Origin: Edwardsiella hoshinae NBRC 105699 = ATCC 33379 | Lineage (GTDB): Bacteria > Pseudomonadota > Gammaproteobacteria > Enterobacterales > Enterobacteriaceae | Direction: 5' to 3' | DNA length: 64,000 nucleotides | NCBI RefSeq assembly: GCF_000474215.1 | Contig: NZ_BAUC01000010.1 | Span: 25,382 to 89,381 of the forward strand | Part shown: positions 34,938-45,400 of the stretch, piece by piece | Numbering within the stretch: the stretch's first letter is position 1 | Layout: each line of letters begins with the position of its first letter | The notes under the pieces: generated by a model | What the model was told of the DNA's origin: nothing | The model's input: only the letters and a program-made list of their open reading frames with translations | Databases searched by the model: none | Position numbers and translations under genes: made by a program

Positions 34938-35711
34938 CTAACCGGCGAAACGTTGCGGTAACAACGGTAATCGCTCGAATTGTAATGGGCGAGAGAGGTA
35001 GTAACCTTGAGCCGCACAAGCGTCGGAACGTTGTACCAGATGCCAGGCCTGGGCGTTCTCGACCCCCTCGACGATCACTCCGCGTGAATATTGGCGCATC
35101 ATCGCCACCAGCGCCATAAATAGCTCGGTGCCTTCGTGGGTTTGGCATAACAGTGCGAACACCGCACGGTCTAACTTCACAAACTCATAGCGCACATCGA
35201 TCAGTGAGGAGAAATTGGCCAGGCCGCTACCGAAATCATCCAGCCACAGGCGATGGATCTCCGCCAGCCCGTGGATCGGCGCACTCCCCTGCACATGCTC
35301 CAAGACCTCGAAACGTAAGAAGGGTAACTGTTCGATTAAGGCTGCCGCCGCCGATTCCTTCTGTAAAGCATGCAAGACTTGCCCATCGACGTTAATCGAG
35401 ACGAACAAGTCGCGCTGCCTGAGAAAATGGCGCCAGCGATATACCAGACGGATCTGCTCTATCAGCACTTGCAGGCGCAACGATAACGGAATATGGGCGA
35501 AATAGTGCTCCGGGGAGAGGGCGCGTTCAGGCTGAGTCGGGTGGACGATGCGGGTCAATAGCTCGATGGCTAAGGGACGACCACAGGTATAGTAAATCGG
35601 TTGGAAGGTGTATTCGCGCACACAATCTTGCCAGTAAGCGCTTGTCGTCAAGTCGCTACGCAACGCGGGTGCCACTCCTGCGCTACCAGACACGATATTA
35701 CCAATGTTCAT
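34938..35711 (-). CDS. pdeH: Cyclic-di-GMP phosphodiesterase PdeH
   Basis: 257-residue stand-alone EAL domain, the main c-di-GMP hydrolase coupled to flagella in enterics (YhjH). Catalytic elements are present: ELLTRI (EAL-equivalent glutamate, as in E. coli YhjH), INVDGQVL, FEVLEH, LDDFGSGLANF, KLDRAVF, EGVENAQ and AQGYYLSRPL. A near-perfect FliA promoter lies upstream. Lowering c-di-GMP would relieve YcgR braking and reduce BcsA activity. It is convergent with the cdh remnant. Confidence 0.94.
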   Translation of the reverse strand: MNIGNIVSGSAGVAPALRSDLTTSAYWQDCVREYTFQPIYYTCGRPLAIELLTRIVHPTQPERALSPEHYFAHIPLSLRLQVLIEQIRLVYRWRHFLRQRDLFVSINVDGQVLHALQKESAAAALIEQLPFLRFEVLEHVQGSAPIHGLAEIHRLWLDDFGSGLANFSSLIDVRYEFVKLDRAVFALLCQTHEGTELFMALVAMMRQYSRGVIVEGVENAQAWHLVQRSDACAAQGYYLSRPLQFERLPLLPQRFAG

Positions 35712-35778
35712 ACCTCTCCCATCCGTTCATGTCTGAATAACTCTCATCCTGTGCCCCAGCGACTGGCGTACTGCTCAG

Positions 35779-35805
35779 TTATCGGCATGTATGACAAAAG
35801 CTTTA
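35779..35805 (-). promoter_or_regulatory. Sigma-28 (FliA) promoter of pdeH
   Basis: On the minus strand TAAAGCTT, 11-base spacer, GCCGATAA: 15 of 16 consensus positions. It is about 60 bases upstream of the start and agrees with the known class 3 flagellar control of E. coli yhjH. Confidence 0.9.
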
Positions 35806-35868
35806 ACCGTCGCTCCTGATCGCACGATTCTCCCTCTCATCGGTATTTTTAGATCCGAATCATATAAA

Positions 35869-35887
35869 AACAGAACATTGTTTTATT
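35869..35887 (+). promoter_or_regulatory. Candidate KdgR operator upstream of kdgK
   Basis: AACAGAACATTGTTTTATT matches the enteric KdgR box AATGAAACATTGTTTCATT at 15 of 19 positions, 73 bases before kdgK. Confidence 0.55.
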
Positions 35888-35959
35888 TTTATTGACGAGG
35901 CTATTTCCCCTCGACAAACTAAAGATCATTTTTCTCTGATTACCACGGGCTGACTTCCC

Positions 35960-36889
35960 ATGACGAGCGCAAAGATTGCCATTATTGGCGAATGCATGAT
36001 TGAACTGTCCCAGAACGGCGCGGATCTGGCGCGCGGTTTCGGCGGCGATACCCTGAACACGGCCGTCTATCTGGCTCGTCAGGTGCCGGCCGAACGTCTG
36101 TCCGTCCACTACGTCACGGCGCTGGGGTGCGACACCTTCAGCGGTGAGATGATCGCGGCCTGGCAGCAAGAAGGCCTGGAAACCGATCTGATCCAACGCA
36201 TGAGCGACAAGCTGCCTGGTCTGTATGTCATCGAGACCGATGCGCATGGGGAGCGCACCTTTTACTACTGGCGTAACGACGCCGCCGCCCGTTATTGGCT
36301 AAAAAGCGTCGAGGCTGACGCCATCTGCGATCGCTTGGCCGAGTTCGACTATCTCTATCTCAGCGGCATCAGCTTGGCCATCTTGGACGATACCAGCCGC
36401 GCGCGCCTCATGCTGTTACTGCAACGTTGCCGCGACAAGGGTGGCAAAGTGATCTTCGACAATAACTACCGCCCGCGCCTGTGGGCCGATGCCGAACAGG
36501 CGCGTATCGCCTATCGCGCCATGCTAGCCTGCACCGATATCGCCTTCCTGACGCTGGACGACGAAGATCTGTTGTGGGGTAAGCAATCACTGGATGCGGT
36601 ACTGGAGCGTACTCACGCACTGGGTGTCAGTGAAGTGGTGATCAAGCGCGGCGCCGACGCCTGTCTGGTTTCCATCGGCGCTCAGCGCGATGAGATCCCC
36701 GCGGTAAAACTGGCGCGTGAGCAAGTGGTGGATACTACCGCTGCTGGGGACTCCTTCAGCGCCGGCTATCTCGCCGTCCGACTCTTGGGAGGTGGGGTAC
36801 ACTCTGCCGCAGTCCGTGGTCATCTGACGGCCAGTACCGTCATCCAACATCGCGGCGCCATTATCCCGCGCGATGCCATGCCAGCCTGA
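35960..36889 (+). CDS. kdgK: 2-keto-3-deoxygluconate kinase
   Basis: 309-residue PfkB-family sugar kinase that turns KDG into KDPG for the Entner-Doudoroff aldolase, in hexuronate and pectin breakdown. It begins KIAIIGECMIELSQ and has the substrate region GFGGDTLNTAVYLARQ. The PfkB signature 2 DTTAAGDSFSAGYL carries the catalytic Asp. It lies between pdeH and yhjJ as in E. coli. A hairpin follows the stop. Confidence 0.95.
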   Translation: MTSAKIAIIGECMIELSQNGADLARGFGGDTLNTAVYLARQVPAERLSVHYVTALGCDTFSGEMIAAWQQEGLETDLIQRMSDKLPGLYVIETDAHGERTFYYWRNDAAARYWLKSVEADAICDRLAEFDYLYLSGISLAILDDTSRARLMLLLQRCRDKGGKVIFDNNYRPRLWADAEQARIAYRAMLACTDIAFLTLDDEDLLWGKQSLDAVLERTHALGVSEVVIKRGADACLVSIGAQRDEIPAVKLAREQVVDTTAAGDSFSAGYLAVRLLGGGVHSAAVRGHLTASTVIQHRGAIIPRDAMPA

Positions 36890-36908
36890 CTCACACGGGA
36901 CGAAGACG

Positions 36909-36934
36909 ATAACGCCGGCATTTGCCGGCGTTAT
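36909..36934. terminator. Hairpin between kdgK and yhjJ
   Basis: ATAACGCCGGC and GCCGGCGTTAT, 11 perfect pairs with a short loop, in the gap of the convergent genes. No T-tract. Confidence 0.55.
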
Positions 36935-36951
36935 GCATGCTGAGCGCTGAA

Positions 36952-38475
36952 TTACTGCGCAAGGGGTTGAGCGGGACTCTCCGCGGCGGCGGGGTGCGAT
37001 GGCACCTCGGCCATCTCGGTGGCAACATTGGCATTACTCTCCTCACCAACTAGCCCCATGATCTGGTTATAGCTCTCCAACATCTTACCGACATTCTCCT
37101 CCGTCTCACCACGTGGCTGGCGCAATACCATCGCCGGTTCACGCGATAAGATGGCGTGCAGCTCCTGATTCAAATCATCCAGAGTCATGCCATTCAAGAA
37201 CGCCTGACGCAGCTTCTGGTACGCCTCGGGCGCAATATCCACCACGCCGCTCTGCTGAGAGCGCAGACGCTGGCTCATCAGCACATCGGTGTTGGTACGC
37301 GCATAGGTCGCAAACAGGTGGCTCAACTGCTCGTGTTTCTGTGCCAACAGCAGCTCAAACTGCTGTTGACTCACACCACCGTTGCGCACCGCCGCCATCT
37401 TATCGGCGATGAAAGCCAAGGTCTTACTCAGCGTCGCCTGGGCGGTATCCAGATGGATCGCGCATTGCGAACGCTGGTATTGTACTTGGCAATTAAAGCT
37501 CAGATTAACCACATCCTTCAGGGCGCTGTTAGCCAACGCCTGTTGCAAGTGCCAGAACAGCACCTCGCGCGCCAGATCGCTCCTCCAGTAGCGTAACAAC
37601 ATCTGGGAGTCTCGGATCGGTTGCCACGGCGTATCCCAGATCAACGACAAGGTATCCTGTTTGGCGTCGTCAGTGATCAGGTTAAGGGGAGCCGCAGCCA
37701 ACGCCGGCAGTGCCGGTACGGTAGCCGGCGTTTCCCGCTTACCCGGTAATGAACCGAACGACTGATTGATCTGCTCACTCAACGCCCGGGCATCCACGTT
37801 ACCGACCACATACAGTGTCATCGCGTCTGGGGTATACCACTGGTGATAAAATTGCTTCAGTTGTGCCGCCGCTAATGGCAGCGTAACCGGCCGTCCCGGC
37901 TCGTGCCCCAAGAGGTTGGAGCCTTTCAGACGGTAACGCCACCATGCATCACCCGCCTCACGCGGTAAGGTTGCCACGCGTTTATCCTGCCCCTGCAACG
38001 CCGCCTCGACCGTTGTATCATTAATCTCAAGATCCGCGGCGGTATTCGCCAACCAACGCAGGGCCTCTTTCAACAGCTCAGGACGGTTATTCGGCAAACT
38101 AAGGTTATAACTGGTGTAATCATAGGAGGTGATCGCCACCGGCAGCGGATGCACCGGATCGATCGCCTGTTGCCAAAAGGCGAGTAACGCCGTGGCGCTA
38201 AACCCCTTACTATCCGCCAACGCCAGGCGCGGCAGCAAAGCGGCATACCCGGTCTGTGGCGCGGACTCGGACAACGACCCGGTGTTAACGATCATTCGTA
38301 ATTCAATACGATCGGATGGACGTTGCGGAGTCGCCAGAATTTGCCAAGAGAAACCGTTCGCCAGTTTGCCTTCTTGCCATGCGGGGTCGGGCTGTAGCGT
38401 TTCAGAATGCACGCCAGTGCCAACCATGGCCAGCGCCAGCCCACCAATCATGAGACGCCATTTGGTGTATTGCAT
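36952..38475 (-). CDS. yhjJ: YhjJ, M16-peptidase-like periplasmic protein without a zinc motif
   Basis: 507 residues with a signal peptide (LMIGGLALAMVGTGVHS). The fold is M16 (pitrilysin/insulinase), with the collinear E. coli YhjJ stretches LSLPNNRPELLKEAL, QWYTPDAMTLYVVGNVDAR and YARTNTDVLMSQRLRSQQSG. At the position of the catalytic HxxEH there is TGYAALLPRLA, so zinc chemistry is lost, as in E. coli YhjJ. Function unknown. It ends in a Pro/Ala-rich tail. Confidence 0.92.
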   Translation of the reverse strand: MQYTKWRLMIGGLALAMVGTGVHSETLQPDPAWQEGKLANGFSWQILATPQRPSDRIELRMIVNTGSLSESAPQTGYAALLPRLALADSKGFSATALLAFWQQAIDPVHPLPVAITSYDYTSYNLSLPNNRPELLKEALRWLANTAADLEINDTTVEAALQGQDKRVATLPREAGDAWWRYRLKGSNLLGHEPGRPVTLPLAAAQLKQFYHQWYTPDAMTLYVVGNVDARALSEQINQSFGSLPGKRETPATVPALPALAAAPLNLITDDAKQDTLSLIWDTPWQPIRDSQMLLRYWRSDLAREVLFWHLQQALANSALKDVVNLSFNCQVQYQRSQCAIHLDTAQATLSKTLAFIADKMAAVRNGGVSQQQFELLLAQKHEQLSHLFATYARTNTDVLMSQRLRSQQSGVVDIAPEAYQKLRQAFLNGMTLDDLNQELHAILSREPAMVLRQPRGETEENVGKMLESYNQIMGLVGEESNANVATEMAEVPSHPAAAESPAQPLAQ

Positions 38476-38613
38476 GTGAACCCCTACTTAAATCGGTCAA
38501 ATACGTAACAGTAGCGTATAAGTGCTGTTCCGTTAGACCACGGGAAACAGACAAAATCGCAAACGTTAGAAAAAATTCTACCTAGCAGAATAGATGGACT
38601 TATTATAGAGATG

Positions 38614-38639
38614 CCCCCGGCGGCATCAAGCCGCGGGGG
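38614..38639 (-). terminator. GC-rich hairpin after dctA
   Basis: CCCCCGGCGGC-ATCAA-GCCGCGGGGG, one mispair, 60 bases past the dctA stop on the minus strand. A second weaker C5/G5 stem is at 38651-38674. Confidence 0.5.
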
Positions 38640-38698
38640 AGAGACATTCACCCCCAGTAACAAAAAGCCGGGGGATTCGAATGATCGGGGAGGAAAGA

Positions 38699-39979
38699 TT
38701 AAGCGATAGGCTGCTTCAACGCGCCGGGGTTACTCCCCAACACCGCCTGCATTTGCTTCTCATCCAGTTGGCGGCAACGCTTGGCCACCACAATGGTGGC
38801 GACGCCGTTACCGATCAAGTTGGTCAAGGCGCGCGCCTCAGACATAAAGCGATCGATGCCCAGGATCAGCGCCAACCCGGCGACAGGCAGGTGCCCCACC
38901 GCCGACAACGTCGCTGCCAACACGATGAAACCGCTGCCAGTCACCCCAGCGGCCCCTTTCGACGACAGCAGTAAGACCACCAACAAGGTAATCTGATGCC
39001 AGATATCCATGTGGGCGTTCGTCGCCTGAGCGATAAAAACCGCCGCCATGGTCAGATAGATCGAGGTACCATCCAAGTTAAAGGAGTAGCCGGTCGGGAT
39101 CACCAAGCCAACCACCGACTTCTGGCAACCGACCTTCTCCATCTTGTCCAGCATGCGCGGCAATGCCGACTCCGAAGAGGAGGTGCCCAGCACGATCATC
39201 AGCTCTTCCTTAATGTAGCCGATGAAACGGAAGATACTAAACCCCGTCGCCCGCGCGATGCTGCCCAACACCAAAACCACGAACAGAATACACGTCAGAT
39301 AGAAGCACAGGATCAGCTGTCCCAGTTGCACCAGTGTGCCAACACCGTACTTGCCGATGGTGAAGGCCATAGCGCCGAATGCACCGATGGGCGCCAACTT
39401 CATGATCATGTTGATCACGCCGAAGATGACCTTAGAGAAGCTGTCGATGACATTGAAGATCAACTGCCCCTTTTCACCCAGATGATGCAATGCAAAACCA
39501 AACATGACCGCAAACAGTAATACCTGCAAGATGTTGCCACTGGCGAAGGCACCGATCACACTGCTCGGAATGACATCCAGCAGGAAAGCGACGATACCCT
39601 GTTGCTGCGCCTGATCGGCGTAGACCGCGACCGCTTTGACATCCAGCGCATTCGGATCAACGTTCATCCCTGCCCCTGGCTGCAACACATTCACTACCAC
39701 CAGCCCGATGATCAGGGCCAGGGTACTCACGATTTCAAAATAGAGTAATGCGATAGCGCCGGTTCGTCCTACGGCTTTCATGCTCTCCATGCCGGCGATA
39801 CCGGTCACGACAGTACAGAAGATCACGGGGGCAATGATCATCTTAATCAATTTAACGAAACCATCACCCAATGGCTTCATCTGTGCACCCAGCTCGGGAT
39901 AGAAATGACCGAGCAGAATGCCGATAGTAATCGCCACCAACACCTGTAAGTAGAGGCTAGAAAAGATCTTTTTTATCAT
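38699..39979 (-). CDS. dctA: C4-dicarboxylate:proton/sodium symporter
   Basis: 426-residue DAACS-family inner-membrane carrier for succinate, fumarate, malate and aspartate under aerobic growth. It is nearly identical in pattern to E. coli Dct[21 protein letters not shown], the serine-rich [14 protein letters not shown] and the substrate motif [20 protein letters not shown] chose ATG 39979 ([12 protein letters not shown]) with CAGGA upstream; an upstream ATG at 40042 would add 21 unmatched residues. It is a single gene. Confidence 0.96.
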   Translation of the reverse strand: MIKKIFSSLYLQVLVAITIGILLGHFYPELGAQMKPLGDGFVKLIKMIIAPVIFCTVVTGIAGMESMKAVGRTGAIALLYFEIVSTLALIIGLVVVNVLQPGAGMNVDPNALDVKAVAVYADQAQQQGIVAFLLDVIPSSVIGAFASGNILQVLLFAVMFGFALHHLGEKGQLIFNVIDSFSKVIFGVINMIMKLAPIGAFGAMAFTIGKYGVGTLVQLGQLILCFYLTCILFVVLVLGSIARATGFSIFRFIGYIKEELMIVLGTSSSESALPRMLDKMEKVGCQKSVVGLVIPTGYSFNLDGTSIYLTMAAVFIAQATNAHMDIWHQITLLVVLLLSSKGAAGVTGSGFIVLAATLSAVGHLPVAGLALILGIDRFMSEARALTNLIGNGVATIVVAKRCRQLDEKQMQAVLGSNPGALKQPIA

Positions 39980-40196
39980 GATGTATATTCCTGGTCGGGT
40001 ACGAACGCACAGCTTTTGCATCCCGATTGGCGGGTATTGCACACGATCAAAAGTAACATCAAGATAACAATATTGAAACGTAGTATTTCATTTATAAAAA
40101 TTATTTAATCAAATATATGAGCTGAAGCGAATAAAGCCCTGCAAACATTAACCTTATTCATTACAAGGTTATAATATTACCTAGCGCCAGGCTGAC

Positions 40197-42218
40197 TCAG
40201 TGATGCGCGGCGCCAGGGTAACGCGCCACAAATTCAGACAGGGAAAGCGCCGGGGAGAAGTAGTACCCTTGGGCATAATGAATACCGTTAGCTAACAGCC
40301 AATCACACTGGCTCTGGTTCTCCACCCCCTCCGCCACCACCTCCAAGGACAGCACCTCGGCGATCGAGCCGACGATGCGAACCAGCGCCTCATCCAGTGG
40401 GATCGGATCGATAAAACTCTTATCTATCTTAATAATATCGATGGGCAAATGACGTAAATAGTTCAGTCCAGCATAACCCATACCGAAGTCGTCCAGCGCC
40501 ACCCGTACGCCTTGCATACGCAAACGCTCCAGCAGCTTGGCCGCCTGATGGATATCGTCAATATAGGCCGTTTCCGTGACCTCCAGATGCAAGCGATGTG
40601 GATCGATCCCATGCTGCTGTAACAGCTGCATCACCCGCTGAATAAAACGCCCATCAACCAGTTGCAACGCCGACACATTCAGCGACAGTGGGATCATCAG
40701 TCCGCAACGCTGCCAGGCAAGCAAAATGCGTATCGCTTCGTCGAGCATCCAGTCACCCAGCGCCACGATACCGCCAAGCTCTTCGGCCAACGGAATAAAC
40801 TGCGAAGGTACGCTGCAACGGCCATCCTGATGATGCCAACGGATCAAGGCCTCCGCCCCCGCTAACTGTCCACTGCGCAAATCGATCTGAGGCTGTAAAT
40901 AGAGTGCGAAGTCGCCTCGCCGCAAAGCATCCAGAATCGCCGTCTCCTGGGTCAGGCGCCGCGTCACCTGTTCGGCCAACTGAGGCTCAAAAAAACGGAT
41001 ACCGTTTTTCTCCTCGGCCAAAGCCCGGTGTAGCGCGGAATGGGCCTGCGCCAATAACCGCTCCGACGGATGCGCGTCCCCTGCGGCATGAGACGCGGTC
41101 GCATGACCGAAGGCGATACCAATGGCTGCTACCGGGCGTAGCGCCAGATTATCCAAGGTGATCGGCTGGATCAGCCGCGTCAGCAATTGATGCGCCTGCT
41201 GCCGGATGATCTCCGGCTGTGACGTTTCCCACAACGCGATGAAGAAACGATCCTGACTCGCCTGAGCCAACATCCCATCCGGCGAGATCGCCGCGCGCAG
41301 GCGAGCGACCAATGTCGCCATCAGTTGCTCACGCTGCCCGACATTCAACACCCCCATCGCCTCTTGTAAAGTCGGGATAGCCACCATCAACACACACGGC
41401 TCTCCGCGCCGCGCCTGGCGCTGTTGCTCCAGCGACGAAACGAATAACCCAGCATTAGGCAAATCGGTCTGCGGGTAGCACGTGGCTGGCTGGCTCAACC
41501 TCTGACGCGCCTTCTCCCATGCCTGTTGATGACGATTATAAGCCCGCACCAATTGTCCCAACTCATCGTCATGGTGGTGGGGGGGAAGCGACAGCGGAAG
41601 ATGACTAGGCGTATCCAGCGGCATATTGCGCAACTCGCGTGCCAGCGCGCGCAAGGGGTGGACCAGCAACCGATTCATGCACCAACTTACCGACACGGTC
41701 AGGATCAGCGCCAGCAACAGATAGGTCGACACCAATGTTGCAAAGGTGCTAACGATGAAACGGTACAGACGGAAAGTGTCGACCTGCAACACCAGATAGC
41801 CCAGCGGCTGAGTCGAGGCAGCGTGTGCCCGATCCGCCCGATACAGCGGTGTACTGACCTGCAACGGCAATTGGAACAAACGGCTCACCCAACTCGGCAC
41901 TGCTCGGGCGTTGGGGAGCGATACCTGCGATAGCAGCGGCATACCCGCAGGCGATCGAATCTCAGCGCGCGCTAAAATCGCGCCGGGTTGTAAGCCTGCG
42001 AGTAACTGCTGTGCCTTAGCCATGTCCCGATTCGATATCGCCTCGGATAAAGGCTGACGTACCGATGCGGCAATGCTCACTAATTGCTGGCCATAGTCAT
42101 CCTTACGCTGCTGCACAAAGTGAAACAGCTGAATCAGTGTGAAGACGCAGATCGTCGTCAACGCCACGACGAAAACCAGCGTCATCTGTTTTATGGTTAA
42201 GGAACGACTGACTCGCAA
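40197..42218 (-). CDS. pdeK: PdeK, membrane c-di-GMP phosphodiesterase with degenerate GGDEF
   Basis: 673 residues from a TTG start at 42218 that gives RVSRSLTIKQMTLVF, the start of E. coli PdeK (YhjK); an ATG at 42311 is less likely. It has two membrane segments around a periplasmic domain and then HAMP (LLVHPLRALAREL). The GGDEF-type domain has SQDRF in place of GGDEF, so no cyclase activity is expected. The EAL domain keeps EALIRW, LNVSALQL, LEVTET, DDFGMGYAGL, KIDKSF, EGVEN and AQGYYFSP. It precedes the bcs operon end, as in E. coli. Confidence 0.9.
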   Translation of the reverse strand: MRVSRSLTIKQMTLVFVVALTTICVFTLIQLFHFVQQRKDDYGQQLVSIAASVRQPLSEAISNRDMAKAQQLLAGLQPGAILARAEIRSPAGMPLLSQVSLPNARAVPSWVSRLFQLPLQVSTPLYRADRAHAASTQPLGYLVLQVDTFRLYRFIVSTFATLVSTYLLLALILTVSVSWCMNRLLVHPLRALARELRNMPLDTPSHLPLSLPPHHHDDELGQLVRAYNRHQQAWEKARQRLSQPATCYPQTDLPNAGLFVSSLEQQRQARRGEPCVLMVAIPTLQEAMGVLNVGQREQLMATLVARLRAAISPDGMLAQASQDRFFIALWETSQPEIIRQQAHQLLTRLIQPITLDNLALRPVAAIGIAFGHATASHAAGDAHPSERLLAQAHSALHRALAEEKNGIRFFEPQLAEQVTRRLTQETAILDALRRGDFALYLQPQIDLRSGQLAGAEALIRWHHQDGRCSVPSQFIPLAEELGGIVALGDWMLDEAIRILLAWQRCGLMIPLSLNVSALQLVDGRFIQRVMQLLQQHGIDPHRLHLEVTETAYIDDIHQAAKLLERLRMQGVRVALDDFGMGYAGLNYLRHLPIDIIKIDKSFIDPIPLDEALVRIVGSIAEVLSLEVVAEGVENQSQCDWLLANGIHYAQGYYFSPALSLSEFVARYPGAAHH

Positions 42219-42467
42219 ACTCTCTCTCCGCACACAAAATCCGCTTAAGGCCGCTCGGCCGCACCCCTGTACGGCCCCACGCCTCAAACGGGCTGAGTAT
42301 ACTGGATTCACTCGCGTTATTAACTAGGATAAAAGGCGTTAACGGTCTTTGCGCCCCCCTTTTTCTCGCACCAGCGCCCTCCCCGAGACTCGAACCCGCG
42401 GCGGCGCGGCGCCAAAGAAGCGATGCGCGCCGCCAGCTAGCCGACGCTGCTGGCGGCGGCTCATACG

Positions 42468-45400
42468 TTAAAAGTCGGCATATGGGCGCAATGGCTGCGG
42501 TGGTAGATCCATATCGCCTTGCCATCCCTGTACTGAGTAGCGGAGATAAATCAAGGCATGGCTCGGCGTATAATCTTTCGCCTGTTGAATATCGACGCCT
42601 GCACCAACAAACCAGTGGCTCGTCAGACGCCGCTCTACAATAGCGCGTAAGGTGTAGCCGAAACCATTGCTACTCCCCCCCGCATCAACGGCGTCATAAT
42701 CAGGCACCCGGCGACTATCGATCATGTTCTGCAACGGATAACGTCGCTGATCCGATGTGCGGGCATAAGACCAAGAGACGGAGCCACCCAGTTCCCACGA
42801 CCAGTTCTCCGTACGCTGGCGATAATTCAACGGAATTGCCAACGAGAGATACCGCTGTGGGCTGTAATAGCCCCCTTGCCCCAGGGTATAGCCACTCAAA
42901 TCCTTCGCGTAATGCCAAAGCATATTGTTCAGCCCGACACTCACCCGACGATGATCCTCGTTGACTAGTTTATAATAGTAACCGCCCATCCAGCGCACGC
43001 TGCTATTGCTCTCGACATTTTTCCCCGTCAGGTAATCGGCACTCAATGTCCCCCACAGGCCCGATGGACCGCCACGATCATAGCTGGCGCTAAGCGCCAC
43101 CCCATTGCGCCGCACACCACCCCATTCCGTACCGCTAACGGGATCACGCTGGCCCCCCAACGCCAGCAATGAGCTGGAGACAGGGCGCCGATGAGCCTCC
43201 AGCGTCCAGCCGATGTGGCGCCAATCACCGTTGTAGGCGATGCCGCCCACCCAATCCACCACGCGCATCCCTATCGGGGTCGAGCCCAAATCCAACTGCC
43301 AATCTGCATTCTGCCAGCCGATAGCCAGGCTGGTACCGGTGCTGCGTTGACGTTCACCGGGTGGGCAACCCTTAACGTAACAGGTCGCGAACTTATCCTG
43401 ATAAGCGCCCCCCGCCAGGCGTCCCTCATCCATATCGACCAGATCGCCACGGGCAAATAGCCGGCCATCATAGAGCGGCATATCGGCCTGTAGCATCGTC
43501 GTATGCGCTTTAAGATCGGAGTAACCACCGCTACCACTCGATCCCCAGTAGTCGTGCTCCAGGGTGAAGCGCAGTTCCTGTTGTCGATACAGATCGGCGC
43601 TATCGGCTCGAATGCTGCGTTTAAGCCAATCATCTTGGCCATCGATACGTGTCAGACGCGTAAAACCGTCGTTATCCTGCGCCTTAACCTCGCCGATCGC
43701 CGCCACGCCCATCGCCGCACGCAGATCATCCTGCGCGCGCGAGCTCTGCCCCAACTGGCGCGCCAGACGCGCATCATCGCGCAACAGCAAGGCGCCGTTC
43801 ATCCCCGGCGTACGCCTCGCCTCGGACAGCAGAGGATCGAAGAGGCGCTGCGCCTGCGCAGGGTCACCACTGGCGGCCCAGGCGTTAGCGAGACGCCGTT
43901 GCGTACTGAGATCCATCGCTACGCTCGACGGCGGCTGACTTTGCAAGGCCGTCCTGGCGGCCGAATAGTCACCCTGCGCCACCCGTGTTTCGATCACGCC
44001 GAGGCGGGCATCGGCATTCTGTGGGTCACTGGCCAATACCTGCTGATAGCCCTGTAAGGCCGCATGATAATCATCGCGCGCCAAGGCCCAATCGGCCAAT
44101 GTCAGATCGATGGCCAAAGAGGTGGGCTGACGCTGTAAGTAAGCGATCGCTTGCGTCTCATCGCCCGCATCGCGTAGCTGGTTGGCGTGCGTCAAGATAC
44201 GATCCGCCTGCAAACGTAACGCCAGGGCCTGCATACCGTCGCTCCATTGGTCGCGCGGGATCTGCCGTAACACCGCCTCCGCCTGCTGCGGCTGAGCGCG
44301 TGACGAAAGATAGAGGGCATAAGCATAACGCTGATCGCGATCGTGTGGGAAACGCTGTGCCATCCGCTGCATCAATGCATCAGCGCGTGCTGGCTGACCC
44401 GCGCTGACCAGCGTAGAGGCCAATCGATAGTTCAACCAAATATCGTCCGGCGTCAGTTGCTGCGCCGCCGTCAGTTTATCGAGCGCCGCGCCCCAGGCCT
44501 GCTTACCGGCAAAGATAGCGGCCTGCTGTTGCAGTGCATCGCTCTGTAGCACCTGATAATCGGCCTTTAAGGCGCGACGTTGCGCACCGGGCAACTGTTG
44601 TAAGTATGCCAGCGCTTTATCGGGCGACTGGCGTTGGTAAAGACTTGCTAACTTACGCAAGGCACTACCGTTGCGGTCATCGAGCTGTAATGCTCGCCGA
44701 TACGCCTGCTCGGCACCGGCAAGATCGTCCTGCGCTGCCGCCACATCGCCCAAGCCTATCGGCGCATAGGCCTCCTGACCATCCAGTGCCTGTGCTTGGC
44801 GGTACTTCTGGCGCGCCTCATCATAACGGCGCGCCGCCAGTGCCTCATCACCCTGCTTCAGTAACAACCAATAACGATTGGTCTGCAACAGACTCTGCCA
44901 CTTTCCCAGTTGGTCGCTATCCGGTGCGGCGGCGATGGCTCGCTCAAAGAGCGCGATCGCCTGTTGGCGTTCCCCGCGACGCGAGTACGTTTCCGCCAAT
45001 GCGCCCAAGGCTTCGCCATTATTTAGCGCAGGAGAGGGCGTTGCGTACTGTGCGGCGACATTCGCTGGGGTAGCCGCGGGCGCCGCTGTCTGCTCAATAC
45101 TGGCCTGAGCCGCAGCCAGTTGCGCCTGTTGCGTCTGGAGCAGCGCCTCAGCAGCGACCACCAGCGGTGGCGTAGTCTGAAAACGTTGTATATAACGACG
45201 CAACGCAGCGATACTGTCGGCGCTCGGTGGCATACGCTGGATCTGCTCCAGCCAGATCGCCGCCGCACGAGGGCGAGTCGCGTCGTGCTCCGCCATGCGC
45301 TGCAATAATGCATCAGCCGCCTGCGGTTGATCGTTAGCCAGTAACAACCTCGCCAAGGTTTCACCAACCGCCGCATCGTAGGGATAGCGCTGATTTAACG

